Positions 45,567 to 53,832 of a stretch of DNA of 64,000 nt are shown here, piece by piece. The position numbers and the translations under genes are program-made. The DNA is from Bryobacterales bacterium (GTDB lineage Bacteria; Acidobacteriota; Terriglobia; Bryobacterales; Bryobacteraceae), in contig JADKID010000024.1 in assembly GCA_016721425.1 (NCBI GenBank), positions 50,639 through 114,638 of the forward strand, in the 5' to 3' direction. The number at the start of each line of letters is the position of its first letter. Within the stretch, counting starts at the first letter, position 1. The notes under the pieces are model-generated. The model was not told where the DNA came from. It saw nothing but the letters and a program-made list of their open reading frames with translations, and did no database searches.

Positions 45567-47047
45567 TGCGACGCTTTCTTCTTCTGCTGCCACTGCTTGC
45601 CGCCAGTATCTCCGCTCAGACGTCGCCCGTCAGAGATCTTGATCTCCTACTCGGGCGCGGGGAATTACTCCAGTTCAACAACGATGTGGTGCGCGTTGCC
45701 GTGGCCGAGCCCAAGGTGGCCGACGCCGTTGTCGTCAGCCCGCGCGAGGTGATGATCAACGCCAAAGGCGCCGGCTACACCACCGTGGTGATTTGGGAAA
45801 CCGGGATCGCCGCCGCGCGCTACAACGTCCGCGTTGTGGAGGATTCGTCCACCTCGGAGGCCTCCCGCAAGCGCGTCCGCGAGGCGCTCAAAGAGAAAAA
45901 CATCGATTTGAACGTCAACGCTGATACCGTCATCCTGACCGGAGAGGTGAAGACCGCCGAGGACGTAAAGCGCTATGGCGAGATCGCCGCGCCGCTGGGC
46001 CGCAGTGTCGTGAACATGCTGCGAGTCTCCAAACCGCCTGCCCCACGCCAGATTATGCTGCAGGTGAAGTTTGCCAGTATCGATCGAATGCACCTCAGCG
46101 AAGTGGGCTTCAACTACTTCAGCCGCAACGACAAGATGCTCGGCTCCCTCTCGACACAGCAGTTTGCTACGCCGCGCTTCAGCCAGTTTCAGTTTCAGGA
46201 TCAGAACTTTTCGAACTCCACCATCAATTTCAGCGATCTGCTCAACCTGTTTCTCTATCGCCCGGATCTCAACATCGGCATGACCATCCGGATGCTGCAG
46301 AACCGCAATCTGCTTCAAGTGCTGGCCGAGCCGAATCTCATCGCCATGGAGGGCAAGGAGGCCAGCTTTCTGGCCGGCGGGCAGTTTCCGTTTCCCACTC
46401 TCGCAGCCACGTCCACGGGCGGGTCAGTGGCGCCGGTAGTCACCGTGCAGTTCAAGAGCTTCGGCGTGGAGTTGAACTTTACCCCTACCATCACGGAGGA
46501 CGACAAAATTCATCTGAAGGTTTCGCCCTCCGTCAGCGCGTTGGACTTCTCCAATGCCGTCACCCTCCAGGGGTTTCTCATCCCTGCCTTGAGTACACGT
46601 ACCGCCTCCACGGAGGTGGAACTGAAGGACGGGGAGAGCTTCGCCATCGCGGGCCTGCTTGATAGCCGAGTTACCAACGTGCTGAACAAGATCCCCTGGC
46701 TGGGTGACGTGCCAATCCTTGGCCAGCTCTTCCGCAGCCGCTCCACCAAGAAGTCGCAGGATGAGCTGCTGGTTGTCATCACGCCGCGCTTCGTCAAGCC
46801 GCTTACCGCGGACGAGCGGGCGCAGTTGCCCGCCTCCATCGAGCCGTTTCTGGAATCGGCCGAAGAAGCGCTGGCCGCCATCAACGCCAAGAAGAAAAAG
46901 AAGGGCGGTAAGGCGCCGGAGTATGTCGGGCCGTCCGGCTATCAGACGCCCAGTCCGCGAACCGGCAGCAGCAGGATCAATGGTGCGAGCCCCGTCACCC
47001 CGCAGCCGGCGGACTCGCAACCCGTAACCGCGACGAAGAAGAAATAG
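45566..47047 (+). CDS. cpaC: Tad secretin RcpA/CpaC
   Basis: 493 residues forming the outer-membrane channel of the pilus. A signal peptide (RRFLLLLPLLAASISAQ) is followed by an N-terminal BON-like domain (VVRVAVAEPKVADAVVVSPR, AGYTTVVIWE), then INLNVNADTVILTGEVK-type repeats and the secretin core (MLQVKFASIDRMHLSEVGFN, LAEPNLIAMEGKEASFLAGG, VSALDFSNAVTLQGF, GESFAIAGLLDSRVTNVLNK). The core ends in WLGDVPILGQLFRS and QDELLVVITPRFVKP. The tail (~435-493) is Lys/Ser/Pro-rich and not part of the family. It lies between cpaB and the TadG-like gene. Confidence 0.95.
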   Translation: MRRFLLLLPLLAASISAQTSPVRDLDLLLGRGELLQFNNDVVRVAVAEPKVADAVVVSPREVMINAKGAGYTTVVIWETGIAAARYNVRVVEDSSTSEASRKRVREALKEKNIDLNVNADTVILTGEVKTAEDVKRYGEIAAPLGRSVVNMLRVSKPPAPRQIMLQVKFASIDRMHLSEVGFNYFSRNDKMLGSLSTQQFATPRFSQFQFQDQNFSNSTINFSDLLNLFLYRPDLNIGMTIRMLQNRNLLQVLAEPNLIAMEGKEASFLAGGQFPFPTLAATSTGGSVAPVVTVQFKSFGVELNFTPTITEDDKIHLKVSPSVSALDFSNAVTLQGFLIPALSTRTASTEVELKDGESFAIAGLLDSRVTNVLNKIPWLGDVPILGQLFRSRSTKKSQDELLVVITPRFVKPLTADERAQLPASIEPFLESAEEALAAINAKKKKKGGKAPEYVGPSGYQTPSPRTGSSRINGASPVTPQPADSQPVTATKKK

Positions 47048-48343
47048 ATGCAGGCGCGGATCACAAGGCAGAGTTGCCAGCAGGGTGCTACTTCGATGCA
47101 ACTGCTGGTGATCCTCGTGCCCGTGATCTTCGCGTTCATGGGATTTGCTATCGATCTGGCGCGGCTCTACCTGATCCGTGGCGAGTTGCAGGCTGCCGCC
47201 AACGCTGCCGCGCTGGCCGGGGCATCGCGCCTGATGGGCAACGATGCCGCTCTTGTTCAAGCGGCCGATCAGGCGAAGTTCAGTTTTGACGCTGGCAACG
47301 GTTTTGCCAACAAGTACGACTTTGGCGCCATCACGATCGGGCAGGGCACTGGCTTTCTGGCGAGCGAGGCGCCCGCGCTGACGTTTTTCGACACGATGGC
47401 CGCCGCCACTGCCGACGAGCCGGGCGGAGAGGCCGCCGGGGCCACCGCAAAGTATGCCAGGGTCAGCATCACCGCCGACGCGCCCCTGCTGTTCTTCAGC
47501 TTTCTGCCAATAGCCTCCGAACGCAAGACGCCCATCCGCGTTGCCGCCGTTGCAGGCGTCAGCGCGCCGCTCTGCACCGCGTGCGGCATCGAACCCATCG
47601 CGCTGGCGGCGCTCGACCCGGCTGAACCCATCGACTTCGGCTTTGTGAAGAACACCCGCTACACGTTCGGGTACGTCTGCAACGGCACGCCCTCACCTTC
47701 CGGCGTCGCCGGCGCGCAGCGCATCGAATATCTGCTGCTCAACCGCTACAACGATCTGGCAGTGCTCTACCCCGATGAGGCGTCCCAGGCATTTCGTATC
47801 GGTGCGCAGGGCATGCTGCCCACTGCCATCACCGATAGCACCGCCGATCCCACCGCCTACTCGCGCCGCGCCTGCATGACCGTTACTACCGACGAGAGCG
47901 TCTGGGCCAATGCTGCGCCCTTGAACTGCAGCGCCAACCGCGTGCCCGATCCGGCGTTTGCATTCACCTGCGGGTTGTCCATGCGCTTCGACACTGTGGT
48001 GCAACCCAACTGCGCCAACATCACGGATGTGGACGCCATGGCCGCGCTCTATCCGGTGGACACCGACATCACCGATCTGGAAGACTACGCCGCCTACACC
48101 GGCAACGGCCGCCGCATCATCACCGTGGCCATCGTGGAGACGCTCAGCACGGGCCCGGTGCAGGCGCTCGGGTTTCGCCAGTTCCTGATTCAGCCGGATG
48201 CCGGTTCCATCACGGTGAACGCCGGTGATCCCAATGGCCGCTTCGTTGCCAGCTACATCGGCTCCGTGATGCCGCTGAGGCAGGGCCGCTTCGATGGCTG
48301 CCAGCTCAGCGCAGGGCCGGGGAAGGTGGTATTGCACCGATGA
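47048..48343 (+). CDS. TadG-like pilus-assembly protein
   Basis: 431 residues. N-terminal Tad pseudopilin-like start: GATSMQLLVILVPVIFAFMG then a membrane helix and LARLYLIRGELQAAANAAAL, the TadE/TadG pattern. The large C-terminal extracytoplasmic region (~60-431) has paired Cys (APLCTACGI) and no von Willebrand domain that I can see. The ATG directly follows the secretin stop (TAG ATG). The function is in Tad pilus assembly or as a minor component; TadG proteins vary in the C-terminal region. Overlaps the next gene by 4 bases (ATGA). Confidence 0.85.
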   Translation: MQARITRQSCQQGATSMQLLVILVPVIFAFMGFAIDLARLYLIRGELQAAANAAALAGASRLMGNDAALVQAADQAKFSFDAGNGFANKYDFGAITIGQGTGFLASEAPALTFFDTMAAATADEPGGEAAGATAKYARVSITADAPLLFFSFLPIASERKTPIRVAAVAGVSAPLCTACGIEPIALAALDPAEPIDFGFVKNTRYTFGYVCNGTPSPSGVAGAQRIEYLLLNRYNDLAVLYPDEASQAFRIGAQGMLPTAITDSTADPTAYSRRACMTVTTDESVWANAAPLNCSANRVPDPAFAFTCGLSMRFDTVVQPNCANITDVDAMAALYPVDTDITDLEDYAAYTGNGRRIITVAIVETLSTGPVQALGFRQFLIQPDAGSITVNAGDPNGRFVASYIGSVMPLRQGRFDGCQLSAGPGKVVLHR

Positions 48344-48849
48344 CACGGCGAGGGCAAGGCGGCGGAGTTCTATTGGAGACGGCGCTGTGGATGCCGTTTC
48401 TGATTCTGCTCCTCATGGGTACGGTGGAGTTGAGCCGTGTCACCTACACGTACTACACGCTCAAGAAGATCCTCTACACAGTGGCCCGCACGGCCGGCAC
48501 GCAGCAGGGCATCAATTTTTGCGATTCCGCCGACGCGCAAGTGGCCGCCATCAAGGCGCTGGCCATCACCGGCAATGCGGATGGCGCCGGAGAGCCGCTG
48601 TTGCCGCGATTGAGCGCCGAGCTGATCTCTGTGCGCATCGAGCGCTACACGGCAGAGTCTGGAGCGCTGGTCGAGTGCGTCTGCGAGGCGACGGCCAGTG
48701 GTTGCGATTCCGCGCAGGGCGCGCGCGGCCCGGACTACGTGGTGGCCACACTGCCGGACGGCTACCCCGTGACTCTGCGCATTCCCGGCCTGGCCAACGA
48801 TCCCATTCCCCTGCGGCCGCACGTCCGGCTGCCGTTTGGAGGGACGTGA
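48340..48849 (+). CDS. TadE-family pseudopilin
   Basis: 169 residues, second of three pseudopilin-like genes. GVLLETALWMPFLILLLMGT is the TadE signature with Glu before the hydrophobic segment and then SRVTYTYYTLKKILYTVART. A Cys pair (CVCEATASGC) lies at ~118. It overlaps the TadG-like gene by 4 bases and the next by one base. TadE and its relatives are processed by a prepilin peptidase and are minor structural parts; that peptidase gene is not in this window. Confidence 0.9.
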   Translation: MTRRGQGGGVLLETALWMPFLILLLMGTVELSRVTYTYYTLKKILYTVARTAGTQQGINFCDSADAQVAAIKALAITGNADGAGEPLLPRLSAELISVRIERYTAESGALVECVCEATASGCDSAQGARGPDYVVATLPDGYPVTLRIPGLANDPIPLRPHVRLPFGGT

Positions 48850-49397
48850 TGCGCCGCAGTCCATTTTGTCTCGCGCCACCGCACCCTCACCGTCGCGGCT
48901 CAGGTTCGGGCCGCGGTCAGGCGCTTCTTGAATACGTCATCCTGCTGGTGGGCGTCGTCACCCCCATGACCTTCGGGCTCATCGCCATCGCGCAGATGAT
49001 GTGGATCTGGCACAGCGTCGTGGATTACACCCGCCTGGGCGCCCGCTACGCAGCCACCCACTGCTGGCAGGCTGGCGGCGAGAACGTACTGCAATGGATG
49101 CGCGCCAACGTCCCGCCCATGCCGGATCAGGCGTCCTTCCGTGATGGGCCGGCGGAACTGGTGGTCGAATACTACAAAAAGAACGCCGATACCGGCATTC
49201 TCGAAACGTTCCAGTGCGATGGCGATTGCTCCACGCTCTGCGTCCCCGATACCGTCACGGTGCGCGTCCGCAACTACGAATTCCGTTTCTTCATGGGCTA
49301 TCTGGGGCTGCCTTCCGTACAGATCCCGGATTTCTCAACGTCCATGCCGATTGAAGGCGCCGGCTGCGATCCGGAGCTGGGAACCTGCAATCCTTGA
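48849..49397 (+). CDS. TadE/TadF-like pseudopilin
   Basis: 182 residues. QALLEYVILLVGVVTPMTFG opens a TadE-like hydrophobic segment after a long basic leader; VVDYTRLGARYAATH follows. The Cys residues (CDGDCSTLCVP; CDPELGTCNP) are more frequent than in the neighbours and may form disulphides on the surface. The ATG overlaps the preceding stop by one base (TGATG). It is a third minor pseudopilin, which may correspond to TadF. The call is from position and motif. Confidence 0.85.
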   Translation: MRRSPFCLAPPHPHRRGSGSGRGQALLEYVILLVGVVTPMTFGLIAIAQMMWIWHSVVDYTRLGARYAATHCWQAGGENVLQWMRANVPPMPDQASFRDGPAELVVEYYKKNADTGILETFQCDGDCSTLCVPDTVTVRVRNYEFRFFMGYLGLPSVQIPDFSTSMPIEGAGCDPELGTCNP

Positions 49398-49413
49398 TGA
49401 GGTAGCGAGATCA

Positions 49414-50595
49414 ATGTCTTCCATCACACTCCTGATCGCCTCCACCGACGAGCACTTCCGCGAAATGGTTCGCGAGAGCCTGCTCAACATGCCCAACGCG
49501 AAGCTCGTCGGCGAGTATCCGGAGATCACCATGAACCTCTATGTCCGGGTCTTGCAGGATCTGGAGCGCTATCCCGAGGCGGCGCTGTTCGTTGATCTGG
49601 CCGGCGATCCGGAGGTGAGCCTGAAGGCGCTGGAGAAGGTCAAGCAAGCCGCGCCGGATCTCTACGTTGTGGCCGCCAACTACGCCGGCGACGCCGAATC
49701 AGTCATCAATGCCGTACGCCACGGCGCCAACGATTTCCTGCAATTGCCCCTGCGCCGCTCCGATTTCCGCGACGCCATGGCGCGCCTGGAACGTACGCCG
49801 CGCCGCGCCGCCACCGGCGCCAGCCGTTTGGGACGGGTCTACACATTCTTGGGCGCCAAAGGCGGTGTCGGTACAACCACCATGGCCGTCAACTTCGCCT
49901 CAGTGCTCGGCCAGCGCAAGCAGAATGCCGTTCTGCTCGATGTGGACTGGTCCAACAACGACGTGGCCATGCAGATCGGCGCCGGCTCTCCACAGCACTC
50001 GCTCTTTGACCTCTCCGATTCCATGGGCCGCATGGACCAGGCGCTCTTTGAAGGGCTCGCCCTCCGCGATTCGCTCGGCTTCCTCTACATGGGGCCGCCC
50101 GATGCGCTGCTGCCGCAGGGCTTCTACCTGGGCCCCGTTTTCCGTGAGCTCTCCACGTTCCTGGTGGAGAAATACGAGAGCATCGTCGTGGACGCGGGCC
50201 GCGACATCAATAGCGAGCTCGTCCAAACGGCGTTGCAGGTCTCCACCACCGTCTTCCTCGTTACCACGCAGGACTATCCTTCCATCCGCAATGCGCAGCG
50301 CTACCTCTCGTTCCTCGTACAACTCGGTTTCACCATTGATCAGGTGAAGATCCTGGTCAACTTCTACACCAAGAAGCCAAGCCCCAACCTCGCCTCGCTC
50401 GATCAGATCCAGCAGACTCTGAACCAGCCGGTCTTTTACGGCATCCCGCAATCGAATGCCGTGCTCACCGCCATCAACAAGGGGCGGCCGTTTGTCTCCG
50501 ACCGGGAAGCTGCCGGAGATCTCGATCGCGCCTTCCGCCTCTTCGTCGATAAGGCCACAGGCCGCAAGAAGGAGGAGATGGCGAAGAGCGCGTAA
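49414..50595 (+). CDS. cpaE: Tad pilus localisation ATPase CpaE/TadZ
   Basis: 393 residues. An N-terminal receiver-like domain (LLIASTDEHFREMVRESLLN, VVAANYAGDAESVINAVRHG) is followed by a MinD/ParA-like ATPase with the deviant Walker A FLGAKGGVGTTTMAVNF (~149-165) and LLDVDWSNNDVAM and YESIVVDAGRDI (Walker B region). It localises the pilus at a pole in other bacteria. The ATG at 49414 has a GAGG site 12 bases upstream (GATGAGGTAGCG); an open frame upstream is non-conserved. It lies 16 bases after the pseudopilin gene and is followed by cpaF. Confidence 0.94.
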   Translation: MSSITLLIASTDEHFREMVRESLLNMPNAKLVGEYPEITMNLYVRVLQDLERYPEAALFVDLAGDPEVSLKALEKVKQAAPDLYVVAANYAGDAESVINAVRHGANDFLQLPLRRSDFRDAMARLERTPRRAATGASRLGRVYTFLGAKGGVGTTTMAVNFASVLGQRKQNAVLLDVDWSNNDVAMQIGAGSPQHSLFDLSDSMGRMDQALFEGLALRDSLGFLYMGPPDALLPQGFYLGPVFRELSTFLVEKYESIVVDAGRDINSELVQTALQVSTTVFLVTTQDYPSIRNAQRYLSFLVQLGFTIDQVKILVNFYTKKPSPNLASLDQIQQTLNQPVFYGIPQSNAVLTAINKGRPFVSDREAAGDLDRAFRLFVDKATGRKKEEMAKSA

Positions 50596-50714
50596 GCTCG
50601 CCACACTCTCATGGGCGCCCGTCCTCCATTCGTCCCACTGCCGGATCCGATCGCTGGTTCCAGCTCAAGTCGCAGATCCACGCCCGCCTGCTGAACTCGC
50701 TCGATCCTGAACAG

Positions 50715-51935
50715 TTGCGCACGCTCAACAAGGACGGCATGCGGGATCAGGTGGGTCTCGTTGTCGAGAAGCTCGTCATCGACGACGGCGTGCCCATGAC
50801 CGTGGGTGAGCGCGAGCGGCTGATTGAAGAGATACTCGATGAGGTTTTCGGCCTCGGCCCCCTGGAGGTCCTGCTGAAGGATCCCACCATCAGCGACATT
50901 CTCGTCAACGGCCCGGACAGCGTCTACGTGGAGCGCGCCGGGCGCCTGGTGGAGACCAACGTGCGGTTTAAGGATGCCAGCCACGTGCGCGTCATCATCG
51001 ATCGCATTGTCTCTAATATCGGCCGCCGCATTGACGATTCCTCGCCTATCGTGGACGCCCGCCTGCCGGATGGTTCCCGTGTTTGCGCCGTCATTCCGCC
51101 GCTCTCGCTCATCGGTCCCGTGATGTCGATTCGCCGCTTCGGCAAGAAGCTGCTCACCACCGATGAACTCCTCAAGAACGAGACGCTTACCAGCGGCATG
51201 CTGGACTTTCTCAGCGCCGCCGTGGAGGCGCGTATCAACATCGTAGTCTCCGGAGGATCGGGCGCGGGCAAGACCACGATGATGAATACGATGACGCGCT
51301 TCATCCCCGAAGAAGAGCGCATCGTTTCCATCGAAGATACCGCCGAGCTCCAGATCCAGCAGCCCGACGTCGTCCGCCTGGAAACGCGGCCCATCAACAT
51401 CGAAGGCGCCGGCGCCATCACGCAGCGCGATCTGGTCATCAATGCCCTTCGTATGCGCCCGGATCGCATTCTCATCGGCGAGTGCCGCGGCGCAGAGGCG
51501 CTGGATATGCTCCAGGCCATGAATACCGGCCACGATGGCTCCATGACCACGGTGCACGCCAACTCCGGCCGCGATGCCTTCTCGCGCATCGAAACCATGG
51601 TCATGATGGCCTCGCAGTTTATCCCTGATTACGTCATCCGCCAGATGATGTCGTCGGCCATTCAACTCGTCGTGCACATGTCGCGGCTCAACGACGGCAC
51701 GCGCAAAGTGGTGGAGATCTCGGAGGTCACCGGAGCCGAGCAGGACCAGGTGGACACCGCCATGATCTTCGAGCTCGAGCGCTCCGGGCTCAATTCGCGC
51801 GGCAAAGTGCTGGGCCAGTTCCACGCCACCGGCTACAAGCCGCTCTGCCTGGACCGCCTGCGCGCCTACGGCATCCATCTGCCGGATTCCATCTTCCGCG
51901 AAGTGCAGGCGCTCAAGGAAAAGTCGCATTCCTGA
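50715..51935 (+). CDS. cpaF: Tad pilus secretion ATPase CpaF/TadA (start obscured by a likely frame break)
   Basis: At least 406 residues of the type II/IV secretion ATPase family that powers pilus extension. VLVNGPDSVYVER-type N2 domain (ISDILVNGPD), SIRRFGKKLLTTDE, Walker A VSGGSGAGKTTMMNT (~175-190), Walker B and Asp box (ILIGECRGAEALDML) and His box (TTVHANSG). The TTG at 50715 is the only start codon in this frame, yet in-frame sequence before it still encodes conserved residues (RWFQLKSQIHARLLNSLDP). An ATG at 50611 (MGARPPFVPLPDP) in another frame would join it if one base were missing near 50650. So the true start is probably 50611. Confidence 0.9.
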   Translation: MRTLNKDGMRDQVGLVVEKLVIDDGVPMTVGERERLIEEILDEVFGLGPLEVLLKDPTISDILVNGPDSVYVERAGRLVETNVRFKDASHVRVIIDRIVSNIGRRIDDSSPIVDARLPDGSRVCAVIPPLSLIGPVMSIRRFGKKLLTTDELLKNETLTSGMLDFLSAAVEARINIVVSGGSGAGKTTMMNTMTRFIPEEERIVSIEDTAELQIQQPDVVRLETRPINIEGAGAITQRDLVINALRMRPDRILIGECRGAEALDMLQAMNTGHDGSMTTVHANSGRDAFSRIETMVMMASQFIPDYVIRQMMSSAIQLVVHMSRLNDGTRKVVEISEVTGAEQDQVDTAMIFELERSGLNSRGKVLGQFHATGYKPLCLDRLRAYGIHLPDSIFREVQALKEKSHS

Positions 51936-51979
51936 TCTTCTCCGGCGCCCTCTTCGGCGCCGCCTGGTACGTCTACAGC

Positions 51980-52886
51980 GTGCCGCGCCAGGACGACGCC
52001 CGTATGCTGAGCGCCCGTCTGCGCGAAATCCGGGTTCGCAGCGGCGGGGCAGCCCGCGCCCGCGGCGTCAGCGATCTCATGATCCAGGAGCAGCGCGGCA
52101 CCTTCGCCGCCGTCGGCGACTTTCTGGTGTGGCTCGGACCCGCGCGCCGCCTGCAGGAGTACATTGAGCAGGCCAACCTCAAGTACAAAAGCTCAGACGT
52201 ACTTACGCTATGCATCGCCATCGCCGCCGGCGCATTCCTGCTGCTCAGCCTGCTCGGCATGAACCTCATGGCGCTACGCATGCTCGTGTCATTGGCCCTC
52301 GGCTCGTTGCCCATCTTCTACATCCGCCGCGTCCGCGACAGGCGTCTGACCAAGTTCGAAGAGAATCTCCCGGACGCCATCGATCTCTTCAATCCCTCCA
52401 TGAAGGCCGGCCACAACATCCATTCCGGCCTGGAGACGCTCTCCCTCGAAACTACCGATCCGGTTCGCATGGAATTCAGGAAGGTCGTGGAGGAACTCGC
52501 GCTTGGTTCCCAACTGGAGGCGGCCCTCCACGGCCTCGGCCGTCGTGTCCCCATCATTGATCTCAAGTTCTTCGTCACCGGTCTCATCCTCCAGCGTCAA
52601 AACCGGCGCCAACATGGTGACAGTGCTGGAGAACCTCTCCATACTGATCCGCGAGCGCCTGAACCTCGCCGCCAAAATGAAGGCCGCCACGACGCAGCAG
52701 CGCTTCTCCGCCGGCCTGCTCTGCATCCTGCCGCTCGTCGTGGGGCTCGGCTTCTGGGTGGTCAAACCCGAATACATTCGTCTGCTCTACACCGATGAAA
52801 CGGGCAGCAAGTTCCTGACCTACGCGATCGTTTCTGAACTGGTGGGCATCCTGGTGATCCGCCAGATCTCCCGTCCAAGACTCTAA
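51980..52886 (+). pseudogene. tadB: Tad inner-membrane protein TadB, split by one frameshift
   Basis: GspF-like inner-membrane platform protein of the Tad system, about 300 residues if repaired. The first frame (from GTG 51980) has FLLLSLLGMNLMALRMLVSL, FEENLPDAIDLFNPSMKAGH, then DLKFFVTGLILQRQ; the second frame continues TGANMVTVLENLSILIRERL and ends QISRPRL at 52886. The two join if one A is removed from the AAAA run at 52599-52602. Upstream of the GTG, in-frame residues AFLIFSGALFGAAWYVYSV form the expected first helix but have no start codon, so the 5' end is also unclear. It lies 44 bases after cpaF. Confidence 0.85.
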
Positions 52887-52899
52887 AGGAAGCACGGCC

Positions 52900-53830
52900 A
52901 TGCTAGCTAGCGCACTCTTCTTCATCCTGGCATTCGCCACCGTGGTGGCGCTGTTGTGGGCCGGCTTTCAGCTTTTCACGGCGCAGGAAGACCCGCTCGC
53001 CGACCGGCTCGAAGCGCTCCAGGCCCAGGCGGTGGTCACCGGTAACTCCATCCGGCGGCGCAGGGGGCGGCGGCTTCCCTGAATAGCTTCCTCTACGTCA
53101 TCAGCTTGATCCCAGGCGCGGACGAGTACCTCAACGATACGGAAAAGAACTCGCCCAGGCCGGTATTCGCAGGAAGGCGGCGCTGGCCTCGTTCGTACTC
53201 GGCCACCTGATCTTCTTCGTCGTCCTGGTCGGTGGTATGTTCTACCTGCAGCGCGAGAATCCCTGGTCGCAGAAGTTCGGCGGTGTCTTCGCGGCCGGCC
53301 TGCTGGGCTGGCTGCTGCCCAACCAGGTCCTCCACCGGCTGGTGAAGCGCTACCGCCGGAAGTTGCAGGACGCCTTGCCGGATACCGTTGATCTGCTCGG
53401 TATCGTGCTCGGCACCGGCCTCGCTCTCGATCAGGCGATGACCCGCGTTAGCGAGGAGATGCAGTTCATCTACCCCGAACTTGCCAATGAGTTCTTCACC
53501 GTCGTCATGCAGGTGAAGGCCGGACAGGAGCGCGCCAAGGCCTTTCAACAAATGGTGCGCCGCACCGGGTTGGAGGACGTGAAGAGCCTCTCTGCCATGA
53601 TCATCCAAAGTGAGCGTTTCGGCACGTCGCTCTCCAATGCGCTCAAAGTCTATGCCGACGCCCTCCGCACCCGCCGCAAGCTCCGCGCCGAGGCCGCCGT
53701 CGCCAAGGCCGGTATCAAGATGCTGTTTCCCATCGTCCTGTTCATCCTGCCAGCGCTGTTTGTCATCACGCTAGTGCCCGGCCTGCTCAGCGTCCTGCGC
53801 GATCTCAAGGGCGGTATTGGCGCCCGCTGA
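52900..53830 (+). pseudogene. tadC: Tad inner-membrane protein TadC, with two frame breaks
   Basis: GspF-domain platform protein. Frame 1 (52900-53082) has the first helix FFILAFATVVALLWAGFQLF and PLADRLEALQAQAVV. Frame 2 carries SLNSFLYVISLIPGADEYLN, and frame 3 (open through 53830) carries KAALASFVLGHLIFFVVLVG, DALPDTVDLLGIVLGTGLAL, QMVRRTGLEDVKSLSAMIIQ and a C-terminal helix pair. Adding one G to the run at 53063-53067 and one base near 53147 would restore a single ~310-residue protein. All segments are conserved, so breakage is recent or is sequence error. It is the last gene of the Tad locus and converges on the kinase gene with a 2-base gap. Confidence 0.85.
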
Positions 53831-53832
53831 GC

